From NCBI GenBank assembly GCA_021234155.1, contig JAJEKV010000017.1, positions 7,167,253 to 7,231,252 on the forward strand: DNA of 64,000 bases. The letters are read 5' to 3'. This document shows positions 34,101-45,629 of the stretch, in pieces. The notes under the pieces were generated by a model. That model saw only the letters and a list, made by a program, of their open reading frames with translations. It was not told the origin of the DNA and ran no database searches. Both the position numbers and the translations under genes were made by a program. The number at the start of each line of letters is the position of its first letter. The first letter of the stretch is position 1. This stretch comes from Isoetes taiwanensis (taxonomy: Eukaryota > Streptophyta > Lycopodiopsida > Isoetales > Isoetaceae).

Positions 34101-34852
34101 TATACAAGTTTTTATACTATCAATGGGTTTGTGAGCTATGGTTTATGAAGATTTGGGAGTAAACCCAAGCTTAAAAAGATCAGTATCTAAAGTTGAGTGT
34201 CAAAAATTAAGTTAAAAGAAGCCATGTTGGAAGTTGGATCGGTCACGAAGTTTGAAGCTAAATCTCTTGCACGATAGCGATTCAATGAAGCTCACTATTG
34301 TTCGTTAAAGCTTTTAGAAGTCACAAGTTCACGTCTTTTTATTAGAACCTCTTTGTCCACAGAATAAGAATGATTGAATGACGTGGAAAGTACCATGTTG
34401 AAAGCTTGTTTCCCAGTCTATAACGATTCTCCCTTTGAAAAATTCAAGATTGATGGAATTAATAATTTTCTTCGACTCCACATCATCATTTGAGATATTG
34501 TTAAATGGAACCACATTTGATACATGGTCCCATTTGGAAATTATTAAATTGATTTTGTAAAGGTAATAACTCTTAATACTTTTGCCCTAGCTTTCACTGA
34601 TTGCAAAAACAAATATACGAAGTGCATCTCCTTCGATGCACTTCGTACAAAGAGGAATTGGCAAAGCTTGTCTAAACCTGAAATTGGTCTTTGCAAAGAC
34701 AAATAGATTATAATACTCCAAGATGCATAATAATTGACACCAATCCCCATTGCTACTGTATATGGAACCGCAAAAGCTAATTTATCAAACAAACTGCAAA
34801 AGCTAATCAACCAGACAAACACATGTTATGAATCGTCAACCTTATGTTGTGT
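34101..34852. other. Non-coding stretch, nothing recognised
   Basis: AT-rich sequence between the repeat family and the last exon of the unidentified gene. Confidence 0.4.
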
Positions 34853-37800
34853 TTAAGCTCCCCTTTTACCAGGTTTCTTGATGACCAATTGACTTTCTTG
34901 CCTAAAGTCCATCGTTATGTCTGCCATCATGGACAATAAAGATAAATTAACTAAACGACATAAAAAAAGGAGGGCACATAAGATCACTGAAATATTGCAT
35001 TCTCCAAACATTTGCAGCTAAATGAAACTGGAGGTAAACTGTATTTTACTACATAGCATTCATACCTGAGATACTGAAATTGTGTTCCTCAGAGAATGTG
35101 TACTCCTCTGTAATAATATTGCAAGCCAGAATTACCTGCATCAGCAATGAAGCCAATTGTAAAAGACGCACAACATGGAGGGTTCTTATATCATAGTTTC
35201 TTAGACATCAAGCTAAAGGAATCATGCCATCTTCTATGTTCTACGTACTGGAATAAAGAGCAAAAAGAGCAGAGTGCCAGCATCCAAAGGAGGAAGAAAC
35301 GAATTGATATAATAAAGTACCTTGCTTTCTGAATGCCTTATGGCAATACTGCATTTCAAGCAACTCATCCCAGGAGCAAGCTGCCATAGAATTTCATGCA
35401 AAACCCTAGTGGTCGCATCGGATCACAATCTCTGGAAGCAAGGCAATAATCAAGCATGGCTGTGTAAAATGAGTTTGAGCAACTAAATAATTGATGTATG
35501 CATCGTAGCAGAGTGCCATTTTTGTTCAGCTGATTATGACTTGGGCAGTAACATCTCTAGCAAAGGAAAAGTGGATGGACAGATTAATCTTCACATGTGG
35601 CGGAAACCATAAAAATGCATGGCAAGTTTTCAAAATATATATAGTGAATTGTAAAAATGGCAGGAACCAAGTCCACTGTCTAAACCCTTCAGAGTCCCAG
35701 TATGGGATACAATACCCTAGTTTAGGATTGCCTTCCTAAGTTCATCTCCAGAACAAGACGTCAGTACTAAGCTTGCTCCAACAAAAGAATAACAAATAAA
35801 TCTTTTTAGTATCAGTCATAAAATCATTGAAATCATGTGGCTTCATTCTTCTAGCAAGCCCATGAACCAAGTAACATACTTTGAATAAATAGTTCTCTCC
35901 TTACACAAACTCCACGAGTCTGACAGGATAGATAGGATAGAGTCTGGCCAATCAGAGTAGGATAGAGAGGGTAGATTTACAGTGCACTCAATCATAACAA
36001 AAGACCACTATGCCTGCCATGATCTGTGTCACTGCCATAAAGGACCAACGGCTAAGAACCCTGGCATAAATTGATTCATACATAAGATAAGATATGCATG
36101 CAGCATCGTAAGTCCCTGATCATTTTTCAACGTTAAAGTAAAAGCATGAAGCAGAGCTGTTTGCAAAAAAAGAAAACTTGATTTGCGCGAAATGAATGCC
36201 TACAAACTCAACATGGTCGTACCTTGTAATGTTGATCTCTAAGTTTGTAATGTTGATCTCTGAACTTGTTATGTTGATCTCTGACTGTAATTGTGCAGTG
36301 GCACATCACATCAATCATAGCCCATGCATGTTCTAATATTTAATGAAATTCTAACAACTCAAGGATCCTACAGATTCAGACCTGTCCAGATGACATGACA
36401 CCATAATTGGCTTGGCTGGTTGCCATTAAATGCAAAGAACATTGTGCACCTATAGATTTCTGACTTTCCAAGAACTGATGTGATTCAACAACAGCATCAG
36501 GATGCAATGTTGAATGAGGACCTGCCAGGTAAATAATATGAGACTGAACATCAAAGATCTGCAAAAGGAACAAAGAACAACAAGTACTTTCTAAGGCTAA
36601 ATAGAATCGGCAGTGTTGCTGTGATGATCCAAAACTGCAATAGGAAAATCACCTTAGATGCAGTCGCCAGGTTAAAAGATAAGACTATGGAAATGGCAAA
36701 GCTCAGTAGGACAGACTTGACAGTCTCAGCCACCATGATTGTCATGTTTCCAGAAAATAGCTTTGAGGAAGCTTCATATATGCATATGAAAGTGTGGATC
36801 CAAGGCAGGCAAAAACAAAGAAAAGTATGGTAACAAATGCCCTCTGTTTGAACTTGAATGCAGTAAGAAAACAGATTGAAGCTCTCAAAGCATGGGTTGC
36901 TGGTAAAGCTTATGTGCAAACCCCTCTATTCTAGGCTGTTTGTTCCAGGCCATGTAGGAAAGAATGGAAACTTATCACTTTGAGTCAGCAAACTAGCAAC
37001 TTCAAGACAAAATTTTAAATTCAAACTCAAGTCTTAGGCAGAGTCAACATATGCCCCTCCCAATTAAGCACATTTCCAACTCAAAAAAAGAAAGCGTATT
37101 TCAGTAATTGCATTGCACAACCTTCAAAGCCTAAATGCTAGGCTGAAGCTATTTGAGGGATTCTTACTCACAAAACTAGAAAATCTACCATATATTCATA
37201 TCCATTCGGATAAAAAAACCTTGCATGAAAGGCACAAAGTTGAGGCAAGTAGCAATCTCTGCACCCTTACACAAAACACAGAGAACCATGCTTGCACATG
37301 AATCTGCCATGATGCTTATCCTTCTGGTCCATAAATGTTATTTGCATTACATGGCCTCTGCCTAATCTCTAAGTTTAATTCAATAAGTCAAAATAACATG
37401 GCAAGAACCGAGAAAATTAGACAATCATTACTAAAATTGGCACTACGATTCATTTTCACAAGATCAATCCCTACTTGGATGCGATTTTAGCAATAGATGG
37501 CCCATGTTTAAGGGATCAGAAATCTTGAAGAGAATGTGATATATTTGGCAATTTTAATTTGCTTTTCAAGCATGCCTCTCAAAAAAAATGGCGTTTACAA
37601 ACATGGAAGATTTTTTTGTTGCAGCTATGGACCAGGAAAGTTCCCTAGAATGTCCAGAACAGCCATGCATCTTCAAATAACCACAATGGATCTAAGCAAT
37701 CAAGCATACACAAGGGACTTACATGTATCAATTGTATCTCCGCTCCCAAAAATCCCGCCGTTAGTTTGAAAGGATCCATTCAACTAAATTCGGCTGCTTT

Positions 37801-38649
37801 GGCATCCCTAAATGATACATAGAATGCTTAAAATAGTCTGGCTTGATGAACGGAATGGATGGACAACTTTAAAATCTGCTATTACCCTCATACAATTCCC
37901 TTTCCATAAAAAAAAGTTCAAGGGGAAGTACATACAGATATAAAAGATGTGTGATCCTCTGCAAAACAAATTTGTATGATCTTAGAACAAACTAAAAGTA
38001 TCCTCTATTATACCGACCTAGAAGAGGAGTTGGACATATCTTCTGCACTGCCAGTAGGCGTAAATAAATATGAGAAACAATTGCCCTCCAGGGACGTTTT
38101 ACTATGAATACAGGTATAAGCAATTCAACAAACGTGTCTTCAATATTTTAATTAACTGATACTGTGTCTATGTTCAACTAAAACTACTTAGAAAATTTCA
38201 CTTCCTTGCTCCAATTTCAAATCAACCAAGCAATCACAGATGTGAATTATTCCCACGCATCACAAGCTACAACTCAGACATAGGAAGGGAGAACGAACCC
38301 AAATCTTGAGCAACACCGTCAATAGTAGCTCCGATGCTTTCCCATCCAACACTGAGTTTTCTGCAATCACGGCTGCTGGGCTTGCTCTGGGCAGAGCAAA
38401 ACGAAGACTGGACGCAACTCACTCTGAAGATATTCTTTGCGGGAAAAATCCTGAAAATTAGAGATCGTTTATCAGTGCCAAAATCACCGCCATATGGAAT
38501 CGTAACTACCTTGGAACTGTTAGATGATGGCAATCCTGCTCAAAGCGACCATGGCGGCGCGCAGAGTATGCCTTTCCTTGCTTCAATGAACTCAGCCTTG
38601 TTGCACCTGCAACTATCACTGGAGATAATCGCCGGAGCAGTCCCTCCAT
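34853..38649 (-). CDS. Unidentified multi-exon gene, possibly organelle-targeted membrane protein
   Basis: Exons that read as protein on the - strand: 38510-38649 (start MEGLLRRLSPVIVAGATRL, basic and presequence-like); 38299-38450 (IFPAKNIFRVSCVQSSFCSA), joined in phase; 36653-36771 (hydrophobic AETVKSVLLSFAISIVLSFN); 36382-36558 (IFDVQSHIIYLAGPHSTLHP, HPDAVVESHQFLESQ); about 35321-35405 (LAPGMSCLKCSIAIRHSESK); 35066-35135 (VILACNIITEEYTFSEEHNF); and 34853-34920 (TMDFRQESQLVIKKPGKRGA, stop). The last three join in phase. The links between 38299 and 36771, and into 35405, are unresolved, so exons may be missing. I do not recognise the family. It lies inside the LTR retrotransposon, so it is either a captured gene or an insertion that brought host DNA. 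Confidence 0.5.
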
Positions 38650-38929
38650 CGCCACTATGGCCGAATGTATAAAAAAATGCACCAGCCATTTGCCAACCGA
38701 TAGCTTTTTTTCAACCACGCCATAATCGTCGGAATGAAGCCATCGTCCCATGGTTCACCTACCAGATGAGATGGCCTAGAGCAACCCTCAAGAATTTCGA
38801 GCCTAGGATGAACATTTATTTTTCCTTGCCACATTTTTTTTTTTTTTGGCTTGGAAAAATCTAGGATGAAAATGAGTAAACCAATTATTTTTTCTTTGTC
38901 AGCCAATAAGCGTTTGCCACACAAAGAGG

Positions 38930-39420
38930 CCCATTAAATAGGCCCATTAAATGTTGTCGCCACCTCATACATAGAATTAAATGCAAAATCAGTATACGTG
39001 GCAACATCTGGACCATTGGTGCAGCACATTCGACGGTTGTGATCAATCTCTATATAACAATGGGGTTATTTGGGGCTTTTGTTGTGGACCGTCCAGATCT
39101 GAGATGGACGGCCAAGATCAAATATTGTAAGTTTCCTTGCACTTTCTTTAACCTGAATTGGATGGCCAAGATTTAACCTGCCCCATATCCGACGGCTCGG
39201 GGATGTGGTGCATGCCCTCATGCATGCCCCATGCATGCCCCCCATCATATTTCTATGCCCATGCATGACCTCTCCCATGAGGTGGCGGCATCATGGCCTT
39301 CCATTTCCAATTGGACGGCTGGCATTAATCTCTATATCGCATGGGTACATCCAAATCTCTATGCGCAAGGGGGCATCCTAATAATTTTATATATATAGTA
39401 GATATTATATATATATAATA
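38930..39420. repeat. 'GTGGTGCATGCCCC' family repeat, copy 3
   Basis: Contains GGGATGTGGTGCATGCCCTC, multiple CATGCCCC words and GGGGGCATCCTAATAATTTT, ending in TA repeats. This matches 30300-30483 and 33920-34087. The preceding 38680-38930 contains an A/T homopolymer and no gene. Confidence 0.6.
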
Positions 39421-39450
39421 TATATAATATATATAAAGTCAAAGTCAACT

Positions 39451-39515
39451 CGGGTCGCATCGCGAAAAACCTGTCTGCGCCCTCGACGCAGAGCTATTTC
39501 TCGCGACGCCACCCG
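39451..39515. repeat. Conserved stem-loop, copy 3 (diverged)
   Basis: GGGTCGCATCGCGAAAA pairs with TTTCTCGCGACGCCACCC; inside, TCTGCG pairs with CGCAGA. The flank AGTCAAAGTCAACT is kept. Several stem positions differ from copies 1 and 2 while pairing is largely maintained. Confidence 0.7.
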
Positions 39516-40430
39516 ATTTCGCCCAATTTTTGCCCAGATGGACCAATTTTCATCCAACAAACTCCCATGTAGTATTTCTTGCTTTGCTTTGCTTAGAATT
39601 GCACTTCATGGTAGCTCATTTGGACACCCATGGCCACAGATTTGAAGTCTTCCCCATTAAGAACCCTTGTGCACGGAACCCGAGGCATCCCTACTCATTT
39701 GTCATTTTCTCACCATAACTGCTCTCAGCACTTCAGACAATTTTCCAACTCCCTACTCATCTTCACAAGCCATTTTTTATAGCTATCTCTGCTCAATGGC
39801 GCCATCAAGCTTTGTTAGATGGTACAGTGAGGCCAATCACATCCATGATTTCCCTGCCGAGCAAGCCTTCCATGTCTTTGATCATCTCTTTGATCTCCAT
39901 GCCATTTCAACTAGAACTCCCTATTACACCGTCATCATTTGTCAGTATGACCAAGCCTTAGAGTTAGAACCAAGATCCTTAAGCTAGATAGAGACGGCAT
40001 TTGCACTCATCACGCCTTAGTTGTCGCCTTATCTTGCTAAGTGTCTTCTTGTCTACATATAGGTAGTATAATTAAACCTTTTTCTTAGAAACCCAGCTAG
40101 TTGCCAAGGCCTTAGAAATTGTTGTTACACGTTGGTAAGGTACACCAAAACACGTTATAGGTGCACTATCAGCAAGTGTCTTCAGCCATGCCTTGTATCA
40201 TAGATAATTGTCTAGGAATACATTCTATCTAAGTAATTAGATCCTAGCACACCACGCACACCCGATGAATGAGTCTCCTTCTACCACCCCATAACAGTAA
40301 ATAACTACCTTTCTTAGTGTCTAGTAAAGTGCCAAATGCCAAGTGGGTCAATTGAGGTAGAGTGGATAAAGGCATAAAAATAGGGTTTATAGATAAATAG
40401 ACATAAGTAATTGTTGTTATGATAGTATTA
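39516..40430 (+). other. Unassigned sequence with one 65-codon frame
   Basis: A + frame at 39796-39987 starts MAPSSFVRWYSEANHIHDFP and ends in a stop at 39987. It may be a retrotransposon remnant or chance. I recognise no domain. Confidence 0.3.
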
Positions 40431-40439
40431 GTTGCCTTG

Positions 40440-42780
40440 TGCCTAGGGCAGTAAAATAGGTCAGGAAAACCTTCGTTGCGGATCCTCGAGCCTCGACGGT
40501 GGAGCCACTCGACAACATCAACGAATTGAAAGCAGAGGGCAAACTTATGGAGGAAACTTCAGCAAATGAAAGGCCAAGAGGCTGTACAGGGAAGTTCGAA
40601 CACAAATAATAAAGAGGAGGCCAAAGGAAGGACGATTGCGACATCAAAAATAGACACAAGACTTGCCAAGAGGGCTATGCAACAACCAATGGGCAACATG
40701 GCACTTATAAAATCGATCACATTAGCTCCTAGTCAAGGATATTCTCTAAGTGCCATATTGCCTCGAGGAACGACCCCACATCGATGACTAATGTCACAGC
40801 TACGCCACCAACAAGTAGACTTCATCGACTTACGATGTCAAGAGCCCTAAAGGATGAGACCGATATACCTCCTCCTCGGAAGGGAAATTATCATAGGTAT
40901 CCGTGCCATAGTAGTATCGATTTGGACTTCAAGCAAACATGCTTGATTAAGGAGGTACTACAAGCCCCGCAAGGGTGGGCCTCTCGGAATAGGAATATGG
41001 CAAACCGCAACAAACTTCTTCCTCATCACCCGATACTTCGAGAAAGCACCTGCATCAACCTCGACAAATATCTCAAGATTACGACAATCTTCTACCTTAG
41101 AGATTGGAGGTCAAGCACCATCAAGAAGAGGCATCATGAGGGACCAAATATTAGCATTATTAATTGATCGGTCAAGAATAGTCCTTGCGGATAGATGCAC
41201 ACAAACTCCTCTCGGCAAAGAGAAGTTACGCTTAGAAGTGGTAAAGTACTCAACATTGTCATCGGTCTTATAACGGCATGATGTCGCCAAAATGAAGAAT
41301 CAAATCAACAAGCTCAACACAACAATATCAATTCAAGAGTTAGAAGAATCATCCTCGAATCTAATAACCTTCAAGGCAGATGAGTTAAACACGAAAGATT
41401 CTACGCAATGGTGAACATGACCTTCAAGCCTTTGGGATGCAACACCGAACCTTAGGTCGCCACTACATCAGCAAGTCCACTAAGAGGGATAATGTTAATG
41501 AAGGTAGTCAGCATCAACAGTAAGGACGAGCAGAGTCAGAATATGTGCATTAAAAGAAAGCAGGGCACTTGAATGATCATGCAACAACTCCAAGGATACC
41601 AGATTCTTTTCAACAAATTATGGATCATCGCCTTGCTACTCCAGCGACTAACGACTACACCAGCTTTAAGCAAGCTAGAGAACCTATCAGATAGTTGAGT
41701 TTCTTAGAATTATGGGTGATAGCATCCATGATGGGATTGGGACGAAATTTCGAGTAGTTTTTGTCTTTTCTTTAGAAGATGGACCCAAGAATTGAGCAAA
41801 GCTTCAAGAATTGGGAAGAAAATGTATGGAGTACAACAATTGTATACATTGCTGGCAGATATCCAACATATTGGAACCTCTTCGTGAGCTTGATCACCTC
41901 GCTAAGAAGGATTCAATAATAGGATAACCGCCGACCATGTATATGACGAGTACTTCCGCAGAATAAGGAATAATCCGACCAATTGAAGGGAAGCAATCTA
42001 ATAAGTCCGGCCAACTTCTTAGATGGCATCAACTCAAAGGTGGGACTATTTCAAGAGGGCAATAATTAAGAAAAGGGAGATCCTAGAGTATAGATTAGAT
42101 CTAAAACAAGAATAATTATCTAATCATATAATTTTCTATGTGTGCCCAAAAGTAATGTCATGCCGACTAAACTTGTGGCCATAGGATTTATGTAAGTAGT
42201 TCTTTAACTTATAATTTTGCACCTCCTAGATGATGGACATCTTTAAGAGCAAGACTCTTAAGTCTAAATCTAGGCCAGTAATTAAGGCAAGGCCGAGTAA
42301 GTAGCAGCACCAACGGAACAAGAGTCAAGTCGACATCAACCTCAAGCAGAGCTAAGTAAAGCATCGGCACCAACTTAGGTACATTGGCAGCGATGACCTC
42401 AGAATAGACACGCAAAATTAAAGCCGGCTAAGGCAATAATTTATTATCATAAGCAAGAGATAATTATCCCAGCACCAAAGGGCAAGGACCTTATAATTTA
42501 AGTTAAGTAATTCCAATGTCGTTAACGCGATGTCGGTAAAGGCAATTACTTAAGTGCATCATGAGGAATGAGGTCATACATAAGCTACGAGGGTGTCGAC
42601 CCGGCCGCAATAGTAAGAAGGAAGATGCTACTTGAAACAATGCCTCGGCCAATTTCTAAGTTAATCAAGAAGTCCCATGATATACCTCGGATGAAATTTA
42701 AGAGCTTTTGCTCTATAGAAGCATAGAATCTGAAATCACTCTTTTGCAGGGCGGAGGCAGAGCCGATCAAAAGGCTCTTT
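40440..42780 (+). pseudogene. Decayed gag/protease region of the retrotransposon
   Basis: Between the foreign insertion and the RT domain. Charged, Lys/Glu-rich frames are broken by stops every 20-100 codons. Position implies gag and protease, but I see no intact zinc knuckle or DSG/DTG protease motif. Confidence 0.4.
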
Positions 42781-42785
42781 ATAGA

Positions 42786-43410
42786 ATCAAAGACTTCGAA
42801 AGCTAGCGAGCTCAAAGAAGCAGTTGTAGGAGTTGATCGACTTGGGGATCCTTTCGCCCAAGATGGAAGTCTAAAGATGTATATCAACCATGGGCAGCTC
42901 AACAAACAACGACATAATGGATCAGCCCCAAGAAGCGGGGACTCTTTCCGCAAAAATCGACTTAAGTTAGAGGGCAATCGGCAAATAAGGATGAAGGGGA
43001 AGATAATTATAAGACTCCTTCAGAATACGGTATGGGCGCTATGATTTCACAGTAATGCCCCTAAGTCTATGGAATGCTCCATCAACTTGTATGCATTTGA
43101 GGACGACATCTTTGAAGATTCCTTGGATGATTTCTTCATCAATTCTCTTCGACGACATCGTGATCTACAGCAAATCAATGGAAGAGCATGCAGCCGTGGG
43201 GATGTTAAGACGTCGCCACTCATTGGCAAGCTTTCGAAGCAGCAATTTGCAATGCCATCTCCACTTCGGCAAGCGAACTCAGCAAGAAGATAGAAGAAGC
43301 CATCTTCCCCAACATGGAGTTCAAGCACATAGTGGGCTAGTCTTTGCAAGAGTGCAAGGACGGATTAAGAAAGAGAAACCTTCAAATATTTTAAAAGGAA
43401 GGTAATCTTT
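42786..43410 (+). pseudogene. Reverse transcriptase remnant (Ty3/gypsy)
   Basis: PFAQDGSLKMYINHGQLNK (42849-42905) matches the RT block in which KDGS, Arg/Lys-M-C-x-D and ALNK occur. After frame changes, MPLSLWNAPST and then FDDIVIYSKSMEEH (43150-43190) correspond to the MPFGL-NAP block and the catalytic YLDD box (here FDD). Much sequence between the blocks is lost, and several stops and frameshifts occur. Non-functional. Confidence 0.75.
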
Positions 43411-43439
43411 AATAGCAAAGAACAATTATGCGTACACAA

Positions 43440-44330
43440 AGTATAAGAAGTAAGAACAATCTTCCACGACACGCATAATAGCCCTATTTTCGGCCATGCA
43501 AAATTATTAAGGCCTACTACAAGATTAGAAGTAGCTACGTCTGGCCGGGTATGAAGAAGCAGATAATCAGACATATCCAAGAATGTCAGTGGAGCCAGCA
43601 GACAAGGGCGGAACAACTTCGAATTCCAGGAGTTTTGGAATCTTGGGCGGTGCCAGACACCAAGTGGGAAGTCATCAGCATGGGTTTTATAGTTGGCCTC
43701 CCAAGGACAACAAGAAGCTTGAAGCCTTGATGGTTGTGGTATATAGCTTATCAAAAGGGCACATACTTGCCATGCCACACCATAGGCACCGCCTTGGCTC
43801 TAGCCGTGTGGTCTACATAAGAGTTCTTTTAGGCTGCACGGAATGCACAGGTCGATCATCACCAATAGAGATCCGAAGTTCTTTAGCGACATTTAGCAAG
43901 ACTTCTTCAACACGAGCTGCACCGACTTGTTGATGAGTTTTGCTTATCATTTGCAGTCAAAACAGCAAAGGGACCGCACCAACACGATTTCGGAGAGCAC
44001 GTTGAGAAACTATGATTGGAACAAGTAATCCAAATGAGCCGAGTACATCCACCTGGTCAATTACGTACAATAATATGAAGTAAGAGTCATCAAGATGTCT
44101 CCCCATGATCGATTCTTTATCAATGCTTGACCCTAGTTATGTGGCATAATTTAGTGCCCACGGTGGAAGTTTCTCAACAACGACAGCATATAGGCAGTAG
44201 CTTTTGGTAGAAGTGTGAGAATATCTTCAACAGCATGGGCACATCTGAAGAGTCTAGCAGATAGACATAAAACTCCTCGAGAGTTGTTTTGTTGTGGCGA
44301 ATATAAAGTTGGCTCAAGTAAAAGGTTAAG
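43440..44330 (+). pseudogene. Integrase remnant (zinc finger and catalytic core)
   Basis: HDTHNSPIFGHAKLL (43468-43512) resembles the HHCC zinc region. TKWEVISMGFIVGLPRTTRS (about 43658-43720) matches the core start, where family members have an Asp in the SMDFI block (here Gly). NRDPKFFSDI (about 43866) matches the second conserved Asp region. Multiple stops separate the parts. Confidence 0.7.
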
Positions 44331-44405
44331 CAAGGGAAGCTCGCATCGGCAATTGTAAGAAGCTCGCCCCTAGGTGGGCAGGGTCCGTTCAGATCTTGGA
44401 GAAGA

Positions 44406-44750
44406 GTGGGCTCTCAAGCCTACAAGTTGGATCTCTTGGCCCACCTTAGGGTCTTCCATGTGAGTTTATTGAAAAGGCACGATCCTAACCCCGAGGAGGT
44501 TTTGGATACTCCAACCTTGTTGGAAATGACGGAGGACCAAGTTGAAATTGTGCCCGAATTACTTCTTGATAAGTCATTCAAGAAGACTAGGTGATCTCAA
44601 TTCCTCCAAAGATTTGGTCAAGTGGAAGCACTTGCCCGGAAGACGCGACATGGGTATTGAAGGCGAGAGGATTTGGAGAAGCAATACCTGTAGTTATGAA
44701 GGAGTTTGATGGGCGAGTCGTCTCGAACCGACGACGCCGACTTGCGGGAG
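44406..44750 (+). pseudogene. Integrase C-terminus and chromodomain
   Basis: KLDLLAHLRVFHVSLLKRHD is the conserved integrase C-terminal block of gypsy elements. Then MTEDQVEIVPELLLDKSFKK leads into LVKWKHLP (44615-44640) and, after one frameshift, EDATWVLKARGF. Together these form a chromodomain, as in plant chromoviruses, where it guides integration to chromatin. Confidence 0.75.
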
Positions 44751-44829
44751 GTTAGCTTAGTATGTTTCTTAGTTAGCCTTAAGTTCGCTCATGTATTCTA
44801 GTTAGTAGAGTGCATGTGCCGAGAATCTT

Positions 44830-45180
44830 GAACGTGTGGGCGATGATGGGATACGCCTTTAAGGCATTCTCTAGGCCAACACGCACCAAGAGGTGCGCAT
44901 GACCATTAGGGTCATGTGGTGAGGAATGAGGCATGGTGGGCGATGATGGGACATCGATGGGATGCTCTCTATGCCGCCGATCGGGAAATGCATTACACCG
45001 GCCGTAGGAGGGTCATGGTGAAGGTTAAAGTGATCATGCGCGATGATGGGATCGTGAGACGTTCCCTAGCTTAAAACCCTTGGGGCATGATGCCTTTGGG
45101 GTGTACTCGATCCGGGGGATCGGTGTAAAAGGTAGCACTTGATCATGGGCATGATAGGATCATCTTAAATGGTCCTTAAG
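44830..45180 (+). repeat. ~100-bp tandem repeat in the retrotransposon 3' non-coding region
   Basis: GGGCGATGATGGGA or a close variant recurs near 44838, 44941, 45041 and 45148, each followed by a pyrimidine-rich stretch ending in a CTCTA or CCCTA-type word. This lies between the end of pol and the purine tract. Confidence 0.6.
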
Positions 45181-45615
45181 CTCAAATCCTTATGGGGCCA
45201 TGATCGAAAGTGCAAGGTAGTAGGGTAACCTTGAGCTAGTAGTTCGGCTCAAGGAGGTAGGTAAGGGGGGTGGTCCCCTAAAACCACAAATTTATTAATT
45301 AAACTAATGTAATGTGCTCCTTGTGCAGGCAAGTTAGAGGTGGGCATCGAGGAGGGGCGCATTACGAGAGGATAGGGGGAGCCATAATTTAGATTATGAA
45401 CCCTAATAACTCTTATATAATAATTCCTAATTATTATAAGAAGTAACTTGTTAAGGTTGTATAATTTTGTATAAGTACAAATATAGCCTAAATTTTGACA
45501 ATTAACTTTTAATAGGAAGTTGACCGTTTAAATTGAATTAAAGAGTATGTTATGTTGTTTTGCAGGCATAAGGTAGGTTAGTCACCTTAGCGCAATGCTG
45601 AGGACAGCATTGTCC

Positions 45616-45629
45616 TAAGGGGGGGAGAA
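45616..45629 (+). other. Polypurine tract
   Basis: AAGGGGGGGAGAA lies directly before TGTGACG of the 3' LTR, the expected priming site for plus-strand DNA synthesis. Confidence 0.85.
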
